Source of the DNA: Robiginitomaculum sp.
Lineage (GTDB): Bacteria > Pseudomonadota > Alphaproteobacteria > Caulobacterales > Maricaulaceae
DNA length: 45,568 bases
Reading direction: 5' to 3'
NCBI GenBank assembly: GCA_016763315.1
Contig: JAESTZ010000082.1
Coordinates: 1-45,568, forward strand
Shown: one piece after another, positions 20,341 to 29,774 of the stretch
Numbering within the stretch: position 1 is the stretch's first letter
Layout: each line of letters starts with the position of its first letter
Translations under genes and position numbers: made by a program
The notes under the pieces: generated by a model
What the model was told of the DNA's origin: nothing
The model's database searches: none
The model's input: only the letters and a program-made list of their open reading frames with translations

Positions 20341-21214
20341 CAGCCAATTTAACATTTTGCTTTATTGCTGAGGCCAGTAGTGTATTGCGCAAAAGGCAGG
20401 CAATGGTCATAGGACCAACGCCACCTGGAACCGGAGTAATTGCTCCGGCGATCTTTGCGGCCGGATCAAAATCCACATCACCAACCAAACGGGTTTTGTT
20501 CGTCCCTCGCTCCGGCGCATCAATGCGATTGATACCTACATCAATTACACAAGCACCGGGCTTGATCCAGTCTTCCTTGATCATTTGCGGCCGCCCTACT
20601 GCGGCAATCAATATATCAGCACTACGACAAAGACCCGGTAAATCAGTTGTTCTTGAATGGGCAATTGTCACGGTACAGTTTTTTTCCAAGAACAACATTG
20701 CTGCTGGTTTGCCAACCAATATAGAACGCCCGACAATAACGCAGTTTTTGCCGCTTAAATTTCCCAATACGCTTTCAGCCAACATCACACAGCCGGTCGG
20801 AGTACAAGGCCGCAAACCCTCTTTACCCAAAAATAACCGCCCAGCCGAAGTTTCTGTTAAACCGTCCACATCTTTGGTTGGATCAATTTGGGCAATAATT
20901 GCGGCTTCGTCTAATTGATTCGGTAGAGGTAATTGCACCAAAATTCCGTCAACTTTCGAGTCATCATTCAAAGCTCGAACAGTTGCAATAACTTCTTCTT
21001 GGCTGGCATCACTTGCAAGCCGCCGTTCCAGAGAAACCATTCCGGCTTCGGCTGTTTGGCGAATTTTATTACGTACATAAACCTGACTTGCCGGATCATC
21101 GCCAACTAAAACTACGGCCAAAGTCGGAGTTCTTGGCAAAGCAGGAACTTGTTTAGCAATTTTCGCCCGTAAATCAGCGGCAAAGGCTTTTCCATCAATT
21201 ATATTAGTACTCAT
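20333..21214 (-). CDS. folD: Bifunctional methylenetetrahydrofolate dehydrogenase / methenyltetrahydrofolate cyclohydrolase
   Basis: Interconverts 5,10-methylene- and 10-formyl-tetrahydrofolate. 293 residues, normal length. Signatures are YVRNKIR (catalytic Lys), VQLPLPNQL, the NADP-binding [16 protein letters not shown] and the C-terminal [19 protein letters not shown] use the ATG at 21214 (MSTNIIDGK); an in-frame GTG lies 9 bases upstream. It follows yggT by about 10 bases. Confidence 0.96.
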   Translation of the reverse strand: MSTNIIDGKAFAADLRAKIAKQVPALPRTPTLAVVLVGDDPASQVYVRNKIRQTAEAGMVSLERRLASDASQEEVIATVRALNDDSKVDGILVQLPLPNQLDEAAIIAQIDPTKDVDGLTETSAGRLFLGKEGLRPCTPTGCVMLAESVLGNLSGKNCVIVGRSILVGKPAAMLFLEKNCTVTIAHSRTTDLPGLCRSADILIAAVGRPQMIKEDWIKPGACVIDVGINRIDAPERGTNKTRLVGDVDFDPAAKIAGAITPVPGGVGPMTIACLLRNTLLASAIKQNVKLADV

Positions 21215-21223
21215 GGTATGCAC

Positions 21224-21544
21224 TCAAAATAAACGTAAGGTTCCATAAGCCAGACCTGGAATAAACCACGCATTGACCAAGAAAAGAAACAGCCAAAGCA
21301 CGAACAAGGACAAGTCCAACCCTCCGAGATTCGGCATAAACCGGCGAATTGGAGCAACCAACGGTTCGGTTATCCGACCGGTTATTTGCCAAATAGCTGC
21401 AACAAGTTGATTGTGTAAATTGATAATTTGAAACGAAACCAGCCAAGACATTATAACTCGAACAATAATGACCAAACTAAGCAGGCTGATAATCGGGCTA
21501 ATGATTAAAAGTAATAGAGCTTGGAGTAATGACATATCGGACAT
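21224..21544 (-). CDS. yggT: YggT family membrane protein
   Basis: 106 residues with two long hydrophobic blocks (about 5-38 and 78-105) separated by the conserved ITEPLVAPIRRFMPNLGGLDLS motif, diagnostic for YggT/YlmG proteins. The family has been linked to envelope stability and, in other bacteria, cell-division geometry; the molecular role is unclear. In many Alphaproteobacteria a DUF167 gene sits between yggT and folD; it is missing here. Confidence 0.9.
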   Translation of the reverse strand: MSDMSLLQALLLLIISPIISLLSLVIIVRVIMSWLVSFQIINLHNQLVAAIWQITGRITEPLVAPIRRFMPNLGGLDLSLFVLWLFLFLVNAWFIPGLAYGTLRLF

Positions 21545-21625
21545 GATTTTTCTCTCAACAAGTAAGGCTCAAAACAATTTACCAGCAATCTATCGATTTA
21601 TTTCAAAATTGCAAAAACTAAAGCA

Positions 21626-22918
21626 TTAATACCGATAAGCATCACCCTTAAACGGGCCGGAGACATCAACACCGATATAGTCTGCTTGTTCGTCGCTAAG
21701 CACTGTTAAATCCGCACCTAATTTTTCCAAATGCAACCGAGCTACTTTTTCATCCAGATGCTTTGGCAGCGTATACACACCAACATCATATTTGTCGGAA
21801 TATCTCCACAACTCGATTTGCGCCAAAGTCTGGTTGGTAAAGCTAGCAGACATAACAAAACTAGGGTGGCCGGTGGCATTACCAAGGTTTACCAAACGAC
21901 CCTCGGACAGCAAAATCATCCGGTTGCCAGATGGCAAATCAATCATGTCCACCTGCGGTTTAATGTTTGTCCATTTGTAATTTTTCATGCCAGCCACATC
22001 AATTTCATTATCAAAATGGCCAATATTGCAGACAATTGCCATGTCTTTTAAAGCTCGCATATGATCGGCAGTCACAATGTCCTTATTACCGGTAGTGGTA
22101 ACAATAATATCCACATTGGAAACCACATCATCAAGACGACGTACTTCATAACCGTCCATCGAAGCTTGCAAAGCGCAAATCGGATCAATTTCAGTCACAA
22201 TCACTCGTGCGCCAGCACCGGATAGACTTTGCGCCGAACCTTTACCAACATCGCCATAGCCGCAAACCACTGCGACTTTGCCAGCCATCATCACATCGGT
22301 ACCTCTGCGAATGGCATCAACCAGACTTTCGCGACAACCGTATTTATTATCAAACTTTGATTTGGTGACGCTGTCATTGACGTTAATTGCAGGGATTTTT
22401 AAAGTTCCGGCTTTAGCCATTTCATACAAGCGATGCACGCCAGTTGTGGTTTCCTCGGAAACACCTTTTATATCTGCCAGCAATTCAGGGTATTTTTCAT
22501 GAACAATAACCGTAAGATCACCGCCATCATCCAGTAGCAGGTTCGGTTTCCAACCATTAGGGCCAGTTATGGTTTGCTCAATACACCATTCGTATTCTTC
22601 TTCGGTTTCCCCTTTCCAGGCAAAAACCGGAACGCCAGTGGCGGCGATAGCTGCGGCAGCCTGATCTTGGGTCGAGAAAATATTACAAGATGACCAACGC
22701 ACTTCGGCGCCCAAAGCAGTGAGAGTCTCGATCAAAACAGCCGTTTGAATGGTCATGTGCAGACAACCGATAATCCTTGCGCCAGCTAATGGTTGCTCGG
22801 CGGCAAATTCTTCGCGGATCGACATCAAACCCGGCATTTCAATTTCAGCAATGACAATTTCTTTGCGACCCCATTCGGCCAAAGAAATATCGGCTACTTT
22901 ATAATCATTATTGCTCAT
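21626..22918 (-). CDS. ahcY: Adenosylhomocysteinase
   Basis: Hydrolyses S-adenosylhomocysteine to adenosine and homocysteine, relieving product inhibition of methyltransferases. 430 residues, full length. Seen: [31 protein letters not shown], the NAD-binding [12 protein letters not shown] and the C-terminal [18 protein letters not shown] ending in [10 protein letters not shown]. The leader is about 80-100 bases and carries a promoter-like pair (listed separately). The position beside HPr is conserved in related bacteria. Confidence 0.97.
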   Translation of the reverse strand: MSNNDYKVADISLAEWGRKEIVIAEIEMPGLMSIREEFAAEQPLAGARIIGCLHMTIQTAVLIETLTALGAEVRWSSCNIFSTQDQAAAAIAATGVPVFAWKGETEEEYEWCIEQTITGPNGWKPNLLLDDGGDLTVIVHEKYPELLADIKGVSEETTTGVHRLYEMAKAGTLKIPAINVNDSVTKSKFDNKYGCRESLVDAIRRGTDVMMAGKVAVVCGYGDVGKGSAQSLSGAGARVIVTEIDPICALQASMDGYEVRRLDDVVSNVDIIVTTTGNKDIVTADHMRALKDMAIVCNIGHFDNEIDVAGMKNYKWTNIKPQVDMIDLPSGNRMILLSEGRLVNLGNATGHPSFVMSASFTNQTLAQIELWRYSDKYDVGVYTLPKHLDEKVARLHLEKLGADLTVLSDEQADYIGVDVSGPFKGDAYRY

Positions 22919-23000
22919 TTGTCGCTCCTAGCGAGTTCTGGTGTTGGTTAAAAGTGAAACCCAAAACCCCCGTCATTTAGGGTAGGTTATTCTTGTGCCG

Positions 23001-23029
23001 CCTATAGCAATGAAGAACTTACTTGGCAA
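23001..23029 (-). promoter_or_regulatory. Candidate sigma-70 promoter of ahcY
   Basis: Minus strand TTGCCA (23029-23024), 17-base spacer, TATAGG (23006-23001). It lies in the only gap between ptsH and ahcY and would give a leader of roughly 75 bases. No known SAH riboswitch fold was recognised in that leader. Confidence 0.5.
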
Positions 23030-23047
23030 TGTTTGTAATCATCAAGC

Positions 23048-23329
23048 TTAATCAATCTCGCCAAATCCATCATCAACCAGTAAAACTAAAGCCCTTACAG
23101 CATCAGTTGCATCTTCACCTGATGCCTCGATAACCACCTGCTTACCCTGTTGGCATGCTAACATTAACAGCTCCATTATCGAATTGGCATTAACCCGCTC
23201 GCCATTACACGAAACATATATATCGGAAGAAAACTCGGCAGCCTTGGCAACAAACTTCGCAGCGGCTCTAGCGTGCAATCCGCGCTCATTAACAACGACT
23301 ACATTTTGTTCGTGCCTTAATTGGCTCAT
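23048..23329 (-). CDS. HPr-like phosphocarrier protein
   Basis: 93 residues. The phosphorylatable His19 is in NERGLHARAAAK and the regulatory Ser50 is in NANSIMELLMLA, both in the expected positions. In Alphaproteobacteria this HPr is usually part of a regulatory phosphotransferase chain rather than a sugar transporter. Its ATG overlaps the EIIA stop by 4 bases (ATGA). The Ser50 kinase gene hprK, usually nearby, is not in this locus. Confidence 0.94.
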   Translation of the reverse strand: MSQLRHEQNVVVVNERGLHARAAAKFVAKAAEFSSDIYVSCNGERVNANSIMELLMLACQQGKQVVIEASGEDATDAVRALVLLVDDGFGEID

Positions 23330-23730
23330 TTATGTTTGCCTAACACCTCGGAGGCAATAGCCATATATTTGCGCCCTGCTTCAACTGCAGTGCGGCAGGA
23401 ATCATCAAGTGACATTGAAGTGCGTGCTTCGGCTAATTTGATGAGCATCGGCAAATTAATACCTGCCAGAACTTCTATTTGTCCTTTGGCTAATAGCTTC
23501 AGAGCCAAGTTAGAGGGCGTGCCACCAAACATATCAGTTAGTAAAATCACCCCATCACCTGAATTAACTTCATCAGCTGCTTTTTTTATCTCTAAGGTTC
23601 TGGCGCTAAGGTCATCATCAGCGCCAATACAAATTGCTAGCATTTGTTTCTGCCGACCAACAACGTGTTCTACCGCGAGGGTAAATTCTTCGGCCAAACG
23701 ACCGTGAGTAACAACAACAAGACCAATCAT
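23326..23730 (-). CDS. PTS EIIA component, mannose family
   Basis: About 134 residues. The active-site His9 lies in GLVVVTHGRLAEE, and LLTDMFGGTPSNLALKLL is the family signature. There are no EIIB, EIIC or EIID partners in the window, so the likely role is regulatory: accepting phosphate from HPr and signalling carbon or nitrogen status. The start is ATG at 23730, with an in-frame TTG one codon earlier. It is coupled to HPr and 59 bases behind chvG. Confidence 0.92.
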   Translation of the reverse strand: MIGLVVVTHGRLAEEFTLAVEHVVGRQKQMLAICIGADDDLSARTLEIKKAADEVNSGDGVILLTDMFGGTPSNLALKLLAKGQIEVLAGINLPMLIKLAEARTSMSLDDSCRTAVEAGRKYMAIASEVLGKHK

Positions 23731-23789
23731 CAAAAAATCCAGCTAACCAATATCCGACTTTAATCGCAAAGTAACCTCAATGACCAGCT

Positions 23790-25427
23790 TTATTGCCCCA
23801 AGTTTAAAGGTATTTCCACTATAAATTTAGCACCTTTAATTTTGCCATTATCGTCGACTATATTTTGCACGTACACTTGACCCTTATGGGCAGTTACAAT
23901 CTGCCTAACAATAGACAATCCAAGACCAGAATGAGTGCCAAATTTTTGTCCTTTCGGTCGATCCGTGTAAAACCGGCCAAATATGTTTTCCATGTTTTCT
24001 TTTGGGACACCGGCTCCTTGGTCCTGCACCTCTATTATGGCATTGTTTTTGTTAGTTGAGAGACTAACGGACACTAATCCGGATTCTGGAGAAAATGTGA
24101 CCGCATTATCAATCAAATTTTGCAACACTCTGGCTAACGGCTGCTCTGCTCCATAAATAATTTCAGGCGCATTGTGTGATTGTTCAAATACTACCGTTAC
24201 AGATTTTGATAAATTATTGTGTTCATACATTCCTACAATATCGCGAATCAACAGTGGTAAATTAATTGGTTCGGCACGCGCTCTGGCCAGATCAATATCC
24301 AGTCGTGACGAAGATGATATGTCGCTGATCAGTCGGTCTAGCCGAGACACATCAGAATTAAGTATTTGCAATAGTTTTTTTCTGGCTGCGGCATTTTTTG
24401 CTTTTGGCAAAATCTCAACGGCGCTACGAATCGAGGTTAACGGGTTTTTTATCTCATGAGATACATCGGCAGCAAAACTTTCAATGGCATCAAGTCTATC
24501 GTACAAAGCATTGGTCATACTCTCTAAAGATTTCGATAGATCACCGATTTCATCACGTCTTGACGAAAAATCAGGTATGCTGGCGCGTCGAACCTGACCT
24601 CGCCTGATACGATCAGCAGCCAAAGCCAGTGACCTTATAGGTCGGGCAATGACAAAAGTCAGCGTTAATGACGATACCAGCGTTACCAGAACAGCAACAA
24701 CAATGAAGGGTATTAATGCTTGTCGTTCAGCAGCAATGATCTGCTCAACATCATCACTTTCAACAGTGACCACACCAAGAACAGCAACAACATGTTGCAC
24801 CGGAACCGAAACACTAACCACTCTCTCACCGTTTTCGTCCACCCTTTCACCGGCTACCGTTTCTCCAAGCAAAGCTGTGGACACTTCTTCGCTTCTGGTT
24901 CGTCTCGGCAACCGCTTGGAATTTCCTATTGGGTTAAGCCTGCCAATAGTATCACCTACATTATCCAGCCATCTGGCAAGTTTTGAGCGAAAACTTAATC
25001 CTTCGCGAATCGGCGATAAAGGGTCAACCCGAACTTGATCGCGCAAGATATTGCTATCGGTAATCATCTCGCCAAATTGATCAAACAATTGCACTCTGGC
25101 CGCAGCATCGGACAAAAACAGACCATTCATAACCACTCTAGCTTGATCAGTATCCATTTTTGGTGACGGCGCGCCAACAGTGGCCGTTTCTTCTAGAACT
25201 CCGGCTATTAGCTCGCCCTGTGCTCGTAAATTTGCAATTCTGGCATCAATCAAGCCTTGGCGCATTTCATCCAGCACCAAAACCCCGATCACCATAACAA
25301 GTAACCCGGCCATATTGGCCAACAGGATTTGTCGGGATAAACGGGAAAACCCGAGCGACAATTTGCGCCGTTTTTTAGGCGCTGTTGTAACGGTATCCGA
25401 CCCCGTATAATGTTTCGATCGAGTCAA
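23790..25427 (-). CDS. chvG: ChvG/ExoS-type sensor histidine kinase
   Basis: 545 residues: membrane helix at about 33-53, a periplasmic domain of ~185 residues, a second helix at about 238-260, HAMP linker, H-box [13 protein letters not shown] (His324), N-box [12 protein letters not shown], and G-boxes DQGAGVP and SGLGLSI. With ChvI it forms the acid/envelope-stress two-component system of Alphaproteobacteria. The start is TTG at 25427, preceded by GGTGGA, and lies 53 bases inside the chvI reading frame in another frame. The next in-frame ATG would fall within the first membrane helix, so the overlap appears real. Confidence 0.92.
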   Translation of the reverse strand: MTRSKHYTGSDTVTTAPKKRRKLSLGFSRLSRQILLANMAGLLVMVIGVLVLDEMRQGLIDARIANLRAQGELIAGVLEETATVGAPSPKMDTDQARVVMNGLFLSDAAARVQLFDQFGEMITDSNILRDQVRVDPLSPIREGLSFRSKLARWLDNVGDTIGRLNPIGNSKRLPRRTRSEEVSTALLGETVAGERVDENGERVVSVSVPVQHVVAVLGVVTVESDDVEQIIAAERQALIPFIVVAVLVTLVSSLTLTFVIARPIRSLALAADRIRRGQVRRASIPDFSSRRDEIGDLSKSLESMTNALYDRLDAIESFAADVSHEIKNPLTSIRSAVEILPKAKNAAARKKLLQILNSDVSRLDRLISDISSSSRLDIDLARARAEPINLPLLIRDIVGMYEHNNLSKSVTVVFEQSHNAPEIIYGAEQPLARVLQNLIDNAVTFSPESGLVSVSLSTNKNNAIIEVQDQGAGVPKENMENIFGRFYTDRPKGQKFGTHSGLGLSIVRQIVTAHKGQVYVQNIVDDNGKIKGAKFIVEIPLNLGQ

Positions 25428-26070
25428 ATTGTTGATCCACCACCCGGAATTTTTTACGCAATCGCTTAATATGACTGTCTATAGTCCGGTCATCTACATA
25501 TATTTGGTCATCATACGCCGCATCCATCAATTGGTCACGAGATTTTACATAACCGGGACGATTTGCCAGAGCTTGTAAAATCATAAACTCTGTTACCGTT
25601 AGTCGAACCGGCTCTCCATTCCATACACAAGCATGGCGATTTGGGTCCAACGTCAAGTTACCGCGAACAATTACTTTCTCATCACTATTATCAGTTTCCG
25701 TCGTCGAGCTTTGTGATCTTCGCAACACCGCCTTAATCCTGCCTAGCAACAATCGTTGTGAAAAAGGTTTAGTGATATAGTCATCAGCACCTAAATGCAG
25801 ACCAAGCGCCTCGTCAATCTCATCGCCTTTCGAGGTTAGAAAAATTACCGGTACATCAGAGGTTTGTCGCCATCTGCGAAGCAATTCCATTCCATCCATT
25901 CGTGGCATTTTAACATCAAATATTGCTAGATCCGGTGGAATATCGGTTAACGCGCTAAGTGCTGTTACTCCGTCATGATACACTCTAACCGAGAAACCCT
26001 CGCTTTCTAAAAACATTGAAACTGATGTCAGAATATTTTCATCATCATCTACAAGTGCAATATTATTCAT
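25375..26070 (-). CDS. chvI: ChvI-type DNA-binding response regulator
   Basis: 231 residues: receiver domain 1-120 with acidic pocket Asp8-Asp10, phosphoacceptor Asp52 ([11 protein letters not shown]), the switch Thr in VIFLTSKGD and Lys in YITKPF; then an OmpR-type winged helix (about 140-231) with [13 protein letters not shown] and [17 protein letters not shown]. The start is the ATG at 26070, with GGGGG upstream; the in-frame TTG at 26082 is less likely. It is cotranscribed with chvG and is the likely direct regulator of envelope genes. Confidence 0.94.
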   Translation of the reverse strand: MNNIALVDDDENILTSVSMFLESEGFSVRVYHDGVTALSALTDIPPDLAIFDVKMPRMDGMELLRRWRQTSDVPVIFLTSKGDEIDEALGLHLGADDYITKPFSQRLLLGRIKAVLRRSQSSTTETDNSDEKVIVRGNLTLDPNRHACVWNGEPVRLTVTEFMILQALANRPGYVKSRDQLMDAAYDDQIYVDDRTIDSHIKRLRKKFRVVDQQFDSIETLYGVGYRYNSA

Positions 26071-26211
26071 GGAAACCCCCAAGGTGTTTGTTTGTCCAGT
26101 GTACTATTCTCAAAACAGCGAGTTCAACGGTATTTATAAGTATAATTTTTGTTTTGGCGCAATGCGGGCGTAATTGCGGCTTTCATAAGGCTTTAAGGCA
26201 TTTGCGGTAGA

Positions 26212-26285
26212 TATACTCCATCGACCCAAAAAGTGGGTACCGGTTTTTGGTTAAGTTGATGGATTACAAAGAAAGTTCTATGAAA
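26212..26285 (+). repeat. Palindromic intergenic repeat, copy 2
   Basis: The core 26212-26262 is identical to copy 3 (43988-44038) at 49 of 51 positions. Outer arms CCATCGAC (26218-26225) and GTTGATGG (26255-26262) and inner arms CCAAAAA and TTTTTGG form a hairpin around GTGGGTACCGG. The element ends about 15-35 bases before the downstream start codon. Confidence 0.85.
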
Positions 26286-26299
26286 ACGGGAAAAATCTA

Positions 26300-27988
26300 A
26301 TGAGTGCTAACGTCCATTATGAAGTATATGAGAAAAAGCATCAAAAGGCCGGCTGGAACTTGGTTTTGGCCTGTGAGGATCGTCAAGAGGCTCTTGATGT
26401 AGCCAAAGAGGCAAGAGGATCTTCCAGCTCTTGTTCTGTTCGGGTGTCCAAAGAATCATTTGATGAAACCAATGATATTTTTCATTCAACCCAAATTTTT
26501 TCCCAAGGCCCGGAACAGCACAAACGTAAAATGCCAGAAAACAACCGCATGGATCCTCCGTGTTCATCGCCGGAAGATTTATATAGCTTACATTCCAGAA
26601 GAACACTTGGACGAGCGTTGGCGCCTTGGTTAAAGCGTAACAATATCAGCGTGATAGAGCTTCTATACCGCCCTGATATGGCAGAAAACTTGGAAACGGC
26701 AGGGTTTGATCGCCAGCACGCAATACAAAAAGTAGCCATTGCCCAAGCCGGTTCTCAAGAGTGCTCTGTTCAGCATGTAGTTCGTAGATTAACCGAGCTT
26801 GCGGATAAAGCGACGCTTCGACTTCGGAAAATTGAAAAAGCTAAAACTTTTCCTAAGATTCAAAAAAAAGGTTTTGCCAGTACATATTTACAGGCTCAAA
26901 AACATAAGGATCCAGAATTTGCAGTACGTTATGCCTTAGCGGACGGGCTTGGCAAAATGAAGCGTTGGGAAGATAAAGCAATGTTTTTATCAAGTTGCGT
27001 TTCCGATATTTTAGTAGAAGGTCAGGGCTGTAAAAATTCATTTAAAATAGTCGACGAATTTATTTCAGAAATTCTCGCTTTACCTCATGCATTGGATCAA
27101 ATTGTCGGCGGCAGCACACTTGGCGAAAAGCTTGATCGAATAACTGATATGTTAATAGGCTCAGATTCTACATCAGGAAGTGATGCCGCCAAAACGTTGG
27201 CGACTGCTATTACCTCAAAATCTCTGCCAAACACCCAAAGTGTGTTAGCCGCAAGAGTGTTTCGTGATTTATGCGGGCCTAGGCGGCTGTTTCCAGATGA
27301 TTTTGCCAAAGAAGTAGAATTAAATCGTTGGTTAGCTGAGCGTTTGACGGCTATTGACCAAGCTCTTGCGCCGGTTGATAGACTAGCGGAAGCGTTTACT
27401 AGCAGGTCAAGTAGACTACTGGAAAACGAATCCATTCAAAATTTACTGGATTCATGTAAGAAAAATTCCGCCGAAGAGATCAGGCAATTGCTGGTTTTTG
27501 AAGAAAGTATATTGGGGGATCAAAATAAAAAAAAGCTGGCATCATTTTTAAGAGCTACAATCGGCTCCCACAAAACAAGAACCTGGTTTGCGCATGGGGC
27601 GGGCAAACCGCTAATAACTATTGGCAAGATCGCTCACTCCCAACGGGCAGTTCGTAACAGCTCATTTTGCGAAACAGATCAAGATGAACTGTTTGTGCAA
27701 CTTGATTTATTATGTGCGGATGTTCTTGGTGACACAAAAATACTGGATAAGTTGGAACTTCGAGACGCCCCCCCCATAGAGGTGGCCAAATCCCTAATGA
27801 AGCTGGTTGATGGTGGAATAGTTACAATCGGACGGGTCTCGGATGATATTTGCCGCCGATCATTGAACATAATACGTTCCGGCAAAGTTAAATCGGCTTT
27901 ACAGCGCGGTGACAAAACCGCCATATCAACTGTTCGCGAAATCAGCACAATGATAGACAGGCTAAAAGCCAATCAAAAACAGGCGTAG
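26300..27988 (+). CDS. Large cytoplasmic protein of unknown function, divergent from chvI
   Basis: 562 residues, no signal peptide or membrane segment. The first ~55 residues (HYEVYEKKHQKAGWNLVLAC then EDRQEALDVAKEA, later VRVSKESFDETNDIF) resemble a small N-terminal module that I recall from other alphaproteobacterial proteins. The rest is helical and charged, with a Leu-rich DPEFAVRYALADGLGKMKRWEDKA segment around 210-235. No catalytic motif was recognised. The gene is read away from chvI, with repeat copy 2 in the shared intergenic region. A role connected with ChvG/ChvI signalling is possible but rests only on position. Confidence 0.75.
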   Translation: MSANVHYEVYEKKHQKAGWNLVLACEDRQEALDVAKEARGSSSSCSVRVSKESFDETNDIFHSTQIFSQGPEQHKRKMPENNRMDPPCSSPEDLYSLHSRRTLGRALAPWLKRNNISVIELLYRPDMAENLETAGFDRQHAIQKVAIAQAGSQECSVQHVVRRLTELADKATLRLRKIEKAKTFPKIQKKGFASTYLQAQKHKDPEFAVRYALADGLGKMKRWEDKAMFLSSCVSDILVEGQGCKNSFKIVDEFISEILALPHALDQIVGGSTLGEKLDRITDMLIGSDSTSGSDAAKTLATAITSKSLPNTQSVLAARVFRDLCGPRRLFPDDFAKEVELNRWLAERLTAIDQALAPVDRLAEAFTSRSSRLLENESIQNLLDSCKKNSAEEIRQLLVFEESILGDQNKKKLASFLRATIGSHKTRTWFAHGAGKPLITIGKIAHSQRAVRNSSFCETDQDELFVQLDLLCADVLGDTKILDKLELRDAPPIEVAKSLMKLVDGGIVTIGRVSDDICRRSLNIIRSGKVKSALQRGDKTAISTVREISTMIDRLKANQKQA

Positions 27989-28006
27989 TAGTAGTTTTTG
28001 TAAGCG

Positions 28007-28570
28007 CTATTTTATCAAATTGGCGGCTTTTGCCCATTCGCTATAAGTACTTGTGGATCTGGTTTTCAAGTCTTCATCGCTGGGGTTATCAAACAATGGT
28101 TTTGGCTCAATTCCGGCTCCGTCCAAAACCCGGTTCATGAAATTAAACAACGCACAGATCAAAGACGCGTCATAAAGAGCCTCTTCTGACCAACCTGCAG
28201 CCAATACCGCTTTGGTGTCATTTGCTGTGATTTTTGCCGGTGACAAGGTAAGTTTACGCAAATAAGCGAATAAAGGCTTGTACTTCGCAGATATTTTGGC
28301 GGCTTGCTCATCGGTAATTAGGTCGTCGATTATTTTTTCTTCAACTCCAAATGCTTTGGCCATTAGTTTGTGTGCCCCAAAACAAAACTTGCAGGCGTTC
28401 AAGCCAGAAACAAACGCGGCTATCAATTCGCGGTCGCCCAAACAAAGCGGGCTGCTATCATCACGCAATATCTGGTCATGCAAAGCTATTAACGGGGCAA
28501 CCCCACGAGGAAATCTAGAAAATAATTCCTCCAAACGGGCATCTTGATTTAATGATGGATAATGGCTCAT
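28007..28570 (-). CDS. AhpD-like carboxymuconolactone decarboxylase family protein
   Basis: 187 residues with the redox motif CKFCFGAH (Cys60, Cys63, His67) of the alkylhydroperoxidase D group. The following helix KLMAKAFGVEEKIIDDL is typical of peroxidase-related members. Such proteins reduce peroxides or alkylhydroperoxides using the cysteine pair. It sits 3 bases after msrA on the same strand, which fits an oxidative-damage role. Convergent with the 562-residue unknown gene, 18 bases away. Confidence 0.86.
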   Translation of the reverse strand: MSHYPSLNQDARLEELFSRFPRGVAPLIALHDQILRDDSSPLCLGDRELIAAFVSGLNACKFCFGAHKLMAKAFGVEEKIIDDLITDEQAAKISAKYKPLFAYLRKLTLSPAKITANDTKAVLAAGWSEEALYDASLICALFNFMNRVLDGAGIEPKPLFDNPSDEDLKTRSTSTYSEWAKAANLIK

Positions 28571-28573
28571 AGT

Positions 28574-29146
28574 TTAAACTCCGCAAGAAATACCGGTTCC
28601 CTTTAGGCCGCAATAGCCACCCGGGTTTTTGGCTAGATATTGTTGATGATCATCTTCGGCCAGCCAGAATTTTGCATTGGTAACTATTTCGGTGGTAATT
28701 GCGCTATAACCTTTGGCCGCAAGTAACTTTTGTGTGGCAGCCAGTGATAACTTTGCTTGTTCAATCTGGTCTTTATTGTTTGTAAAAATTACCGAACGGT
28801 ATTGCGAACCAATATCATTACCCTGACGATTACCTTGCGTCGGATCATGGTTTTCCCAAAAAATCGCCAATATTTGCTCTAAAGAAATTGTGTTCGGGTC
28901 AAATACCACCCGCACAGATTCAGCATGACCGGTTTGTTCCTGACAAATTTCAGTATAGCTAGGGTTCAAAGTCTCGCCGCCTTGATAACCAACCATGGTG
29001 ACATAAACTCCTTCTAGCGGCCAAAACAACCGCTCCGCACCCCAAAAACAACCCATGGCCAAATCCACATGCTGCATTTGCCCTGGCCATGGCGGCAACA
29101 AAGCACGGTTGTTGATAAAATGTAGTAATTGCGGGTTAGTCATCAT
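28574..29146 (-). CDS. msrA: Peptide-methionine (S)-S-oxide reductase
   Basis: 190 residues. Repairs oxidised methionine using the nucleophilic Cys33 in MGCFWGAERLFW. Other family marks are GYQGG, HAESVRVVFDP and the C-terminal resolving cysteines in GYCGLKGTGISCGV. The start is ambiguous between adjacent ATG codons at 29146 and 29143, both inside the end of the preceding small gene. No msrB is nearby. Confidence 0.95.
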   Translation of the reverse strand: MMTNPQLLHFINNRALLPPWPGQMQHVDLAMGCFWGAERLFWPLEGVYVTMVGYQGGETLNPSYTEICQEQTGHAESVRVVFDPNTISLEQILAIFWENHDPTQGNRQGNDIGSQYRSVIFTNNKDQIEQAKLSLAATQKLLAAKGYSAITTEIVTNAKFWLAEDDHQQYLAKNPGGYCGLKGTGISCGV

Positions 29147-29357
29147 AATCACCGGACCTTGATTGGCGTGCTAATAATAATGCAAACAAAATAATTCCCA
29201 ACGGCCATAGCCAGACATTCATTAGCCCGCCAGAAGACCCAAACAAGTCTCCAATCGTATGAAATGCCTGCTGCCCCTGCATTACAGAACGCCAAATGCC
29301 AAAAGCAAATAATAATCCATTAGCTAACAGAGCAATTATTATAATACCGCGTAACAA
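29136..29357 (-). CDS. Small two-helix membrane protein
   Basis: 73 residues: membrane helix 4-24, a Gly/Ser-rich middle (QQAFHTIGDLFGSSGG), helix 46-65, then a charged tail RQSRSGDYDD. No recognised family. It overlaps msrA by about 11 bases, so it is expressed with msrA and the AhpD-like gene. The function is unknown. Confidence 0.65.
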   Translation of the reverse strand: MLRGIIIIALLANGLLFAFGIWRSVMQGQQAFHTIGDLFGSSGGLMNVWLWPLGIILFALLLARQSRSGDYDD

Positions 29358-29433
29358 AACCGAAAACCCTAACTATTGATCTTTGAATTTACATATAATG
29401 CACAAAAGACATAATGTCATGTGGATCACGCTC

Positions 29434-29461
29434 TTGTGAAACTAAAAACCCTCGCTATAAA
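29434..29461 (+). promoter_or_regulatory. Candidate promoter of tRNA-Ser
   Basis: TTGTGA (29434-29439), 16-base spacer, TATAAA (29456-29461), 14 bases before the mature tRNA 5' end. Confidence 0.5.
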
Positions 29462-29475
29462 GGCGCTGGCATAAA

Positions 29476-29566
29476 GGTGAGGTGGCCGAGTGGTCGAAGG
29501 CGCACGCTTGGAAAGCGTGTGTGCGTTAATAGCGTACCGTGGGTTCGAATCCCACTCTCACCGCCA
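29476..29566 (+). tRNA. tRNA-Ser (anticodon GGA)
   Basis: 91 nucleotides including an encoded CCA (29564-29566). Acceptor 5' GGTGAGG pairs with 3' TCTCACC; the anticodon stem CACGC/GCGTG encloses TTGGAAA with anticodon GGA (29510-29512). There is a long variable arm typical of class II tRNAs, and the T-loop GGTTCGAATCC. It reads UCC and UCU codons. A short ORF follows but no integrase is seen. Confidence 0.97.
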
Positions 29567-29599
29567 TTATTCTGCAAAACCGTTCTCGCAGAGGGGCCT

Positions 29600-29677
29600 A
29601 TGTCTGCAATGAAAATTTCCGGCTCTGAGTACTTGATTGAAATGGATGCGCTACTTCAAGTCTTTGCCGGGAGATAG
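29600..29677 (+). CDS. Possible 25-residue ORF after tRNA-Ser
   Basis: ATG at 29600 with GAGGGG (29591-29596) upstream encodes MSAMKISGSEYLIEMDALLQ and five further residues. It may be a real small protein, the remnant of something inserted at the tRNA, or chance. I do not recognise it. Confidence 0.2.
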   Translation: MSAMKISGSEYLIEMDALLQVFAGR

Positions 29678-29774
29678 ATTGCCAGCTTGAACTACGATTA
29701 TTATGTCTTTGGCGCACTGAGTGCACGGTCTTAAGCCCAGCTCGTATGTTTAACAATAATATTGGTTTACGCTC

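Noticed and set aside
22919-23047. A SAH riboswitch ahead of ahcY
   Set aside because: The leader has small C-rich and G-rich runs but I could not fit it to the known SAH riboswitch pairing.
29414-29677. An 87-codon open frame crossing tRNA-Ser
   Set aside because: It runs straight through the tRNA; only the last 25 codons could be an independent ORF.
29567-29774. An integrated element at tRNA-Ser
   Set aside because: No integrase, no repeated tRNA 3' end and no foreign gene block follow the tRNA.
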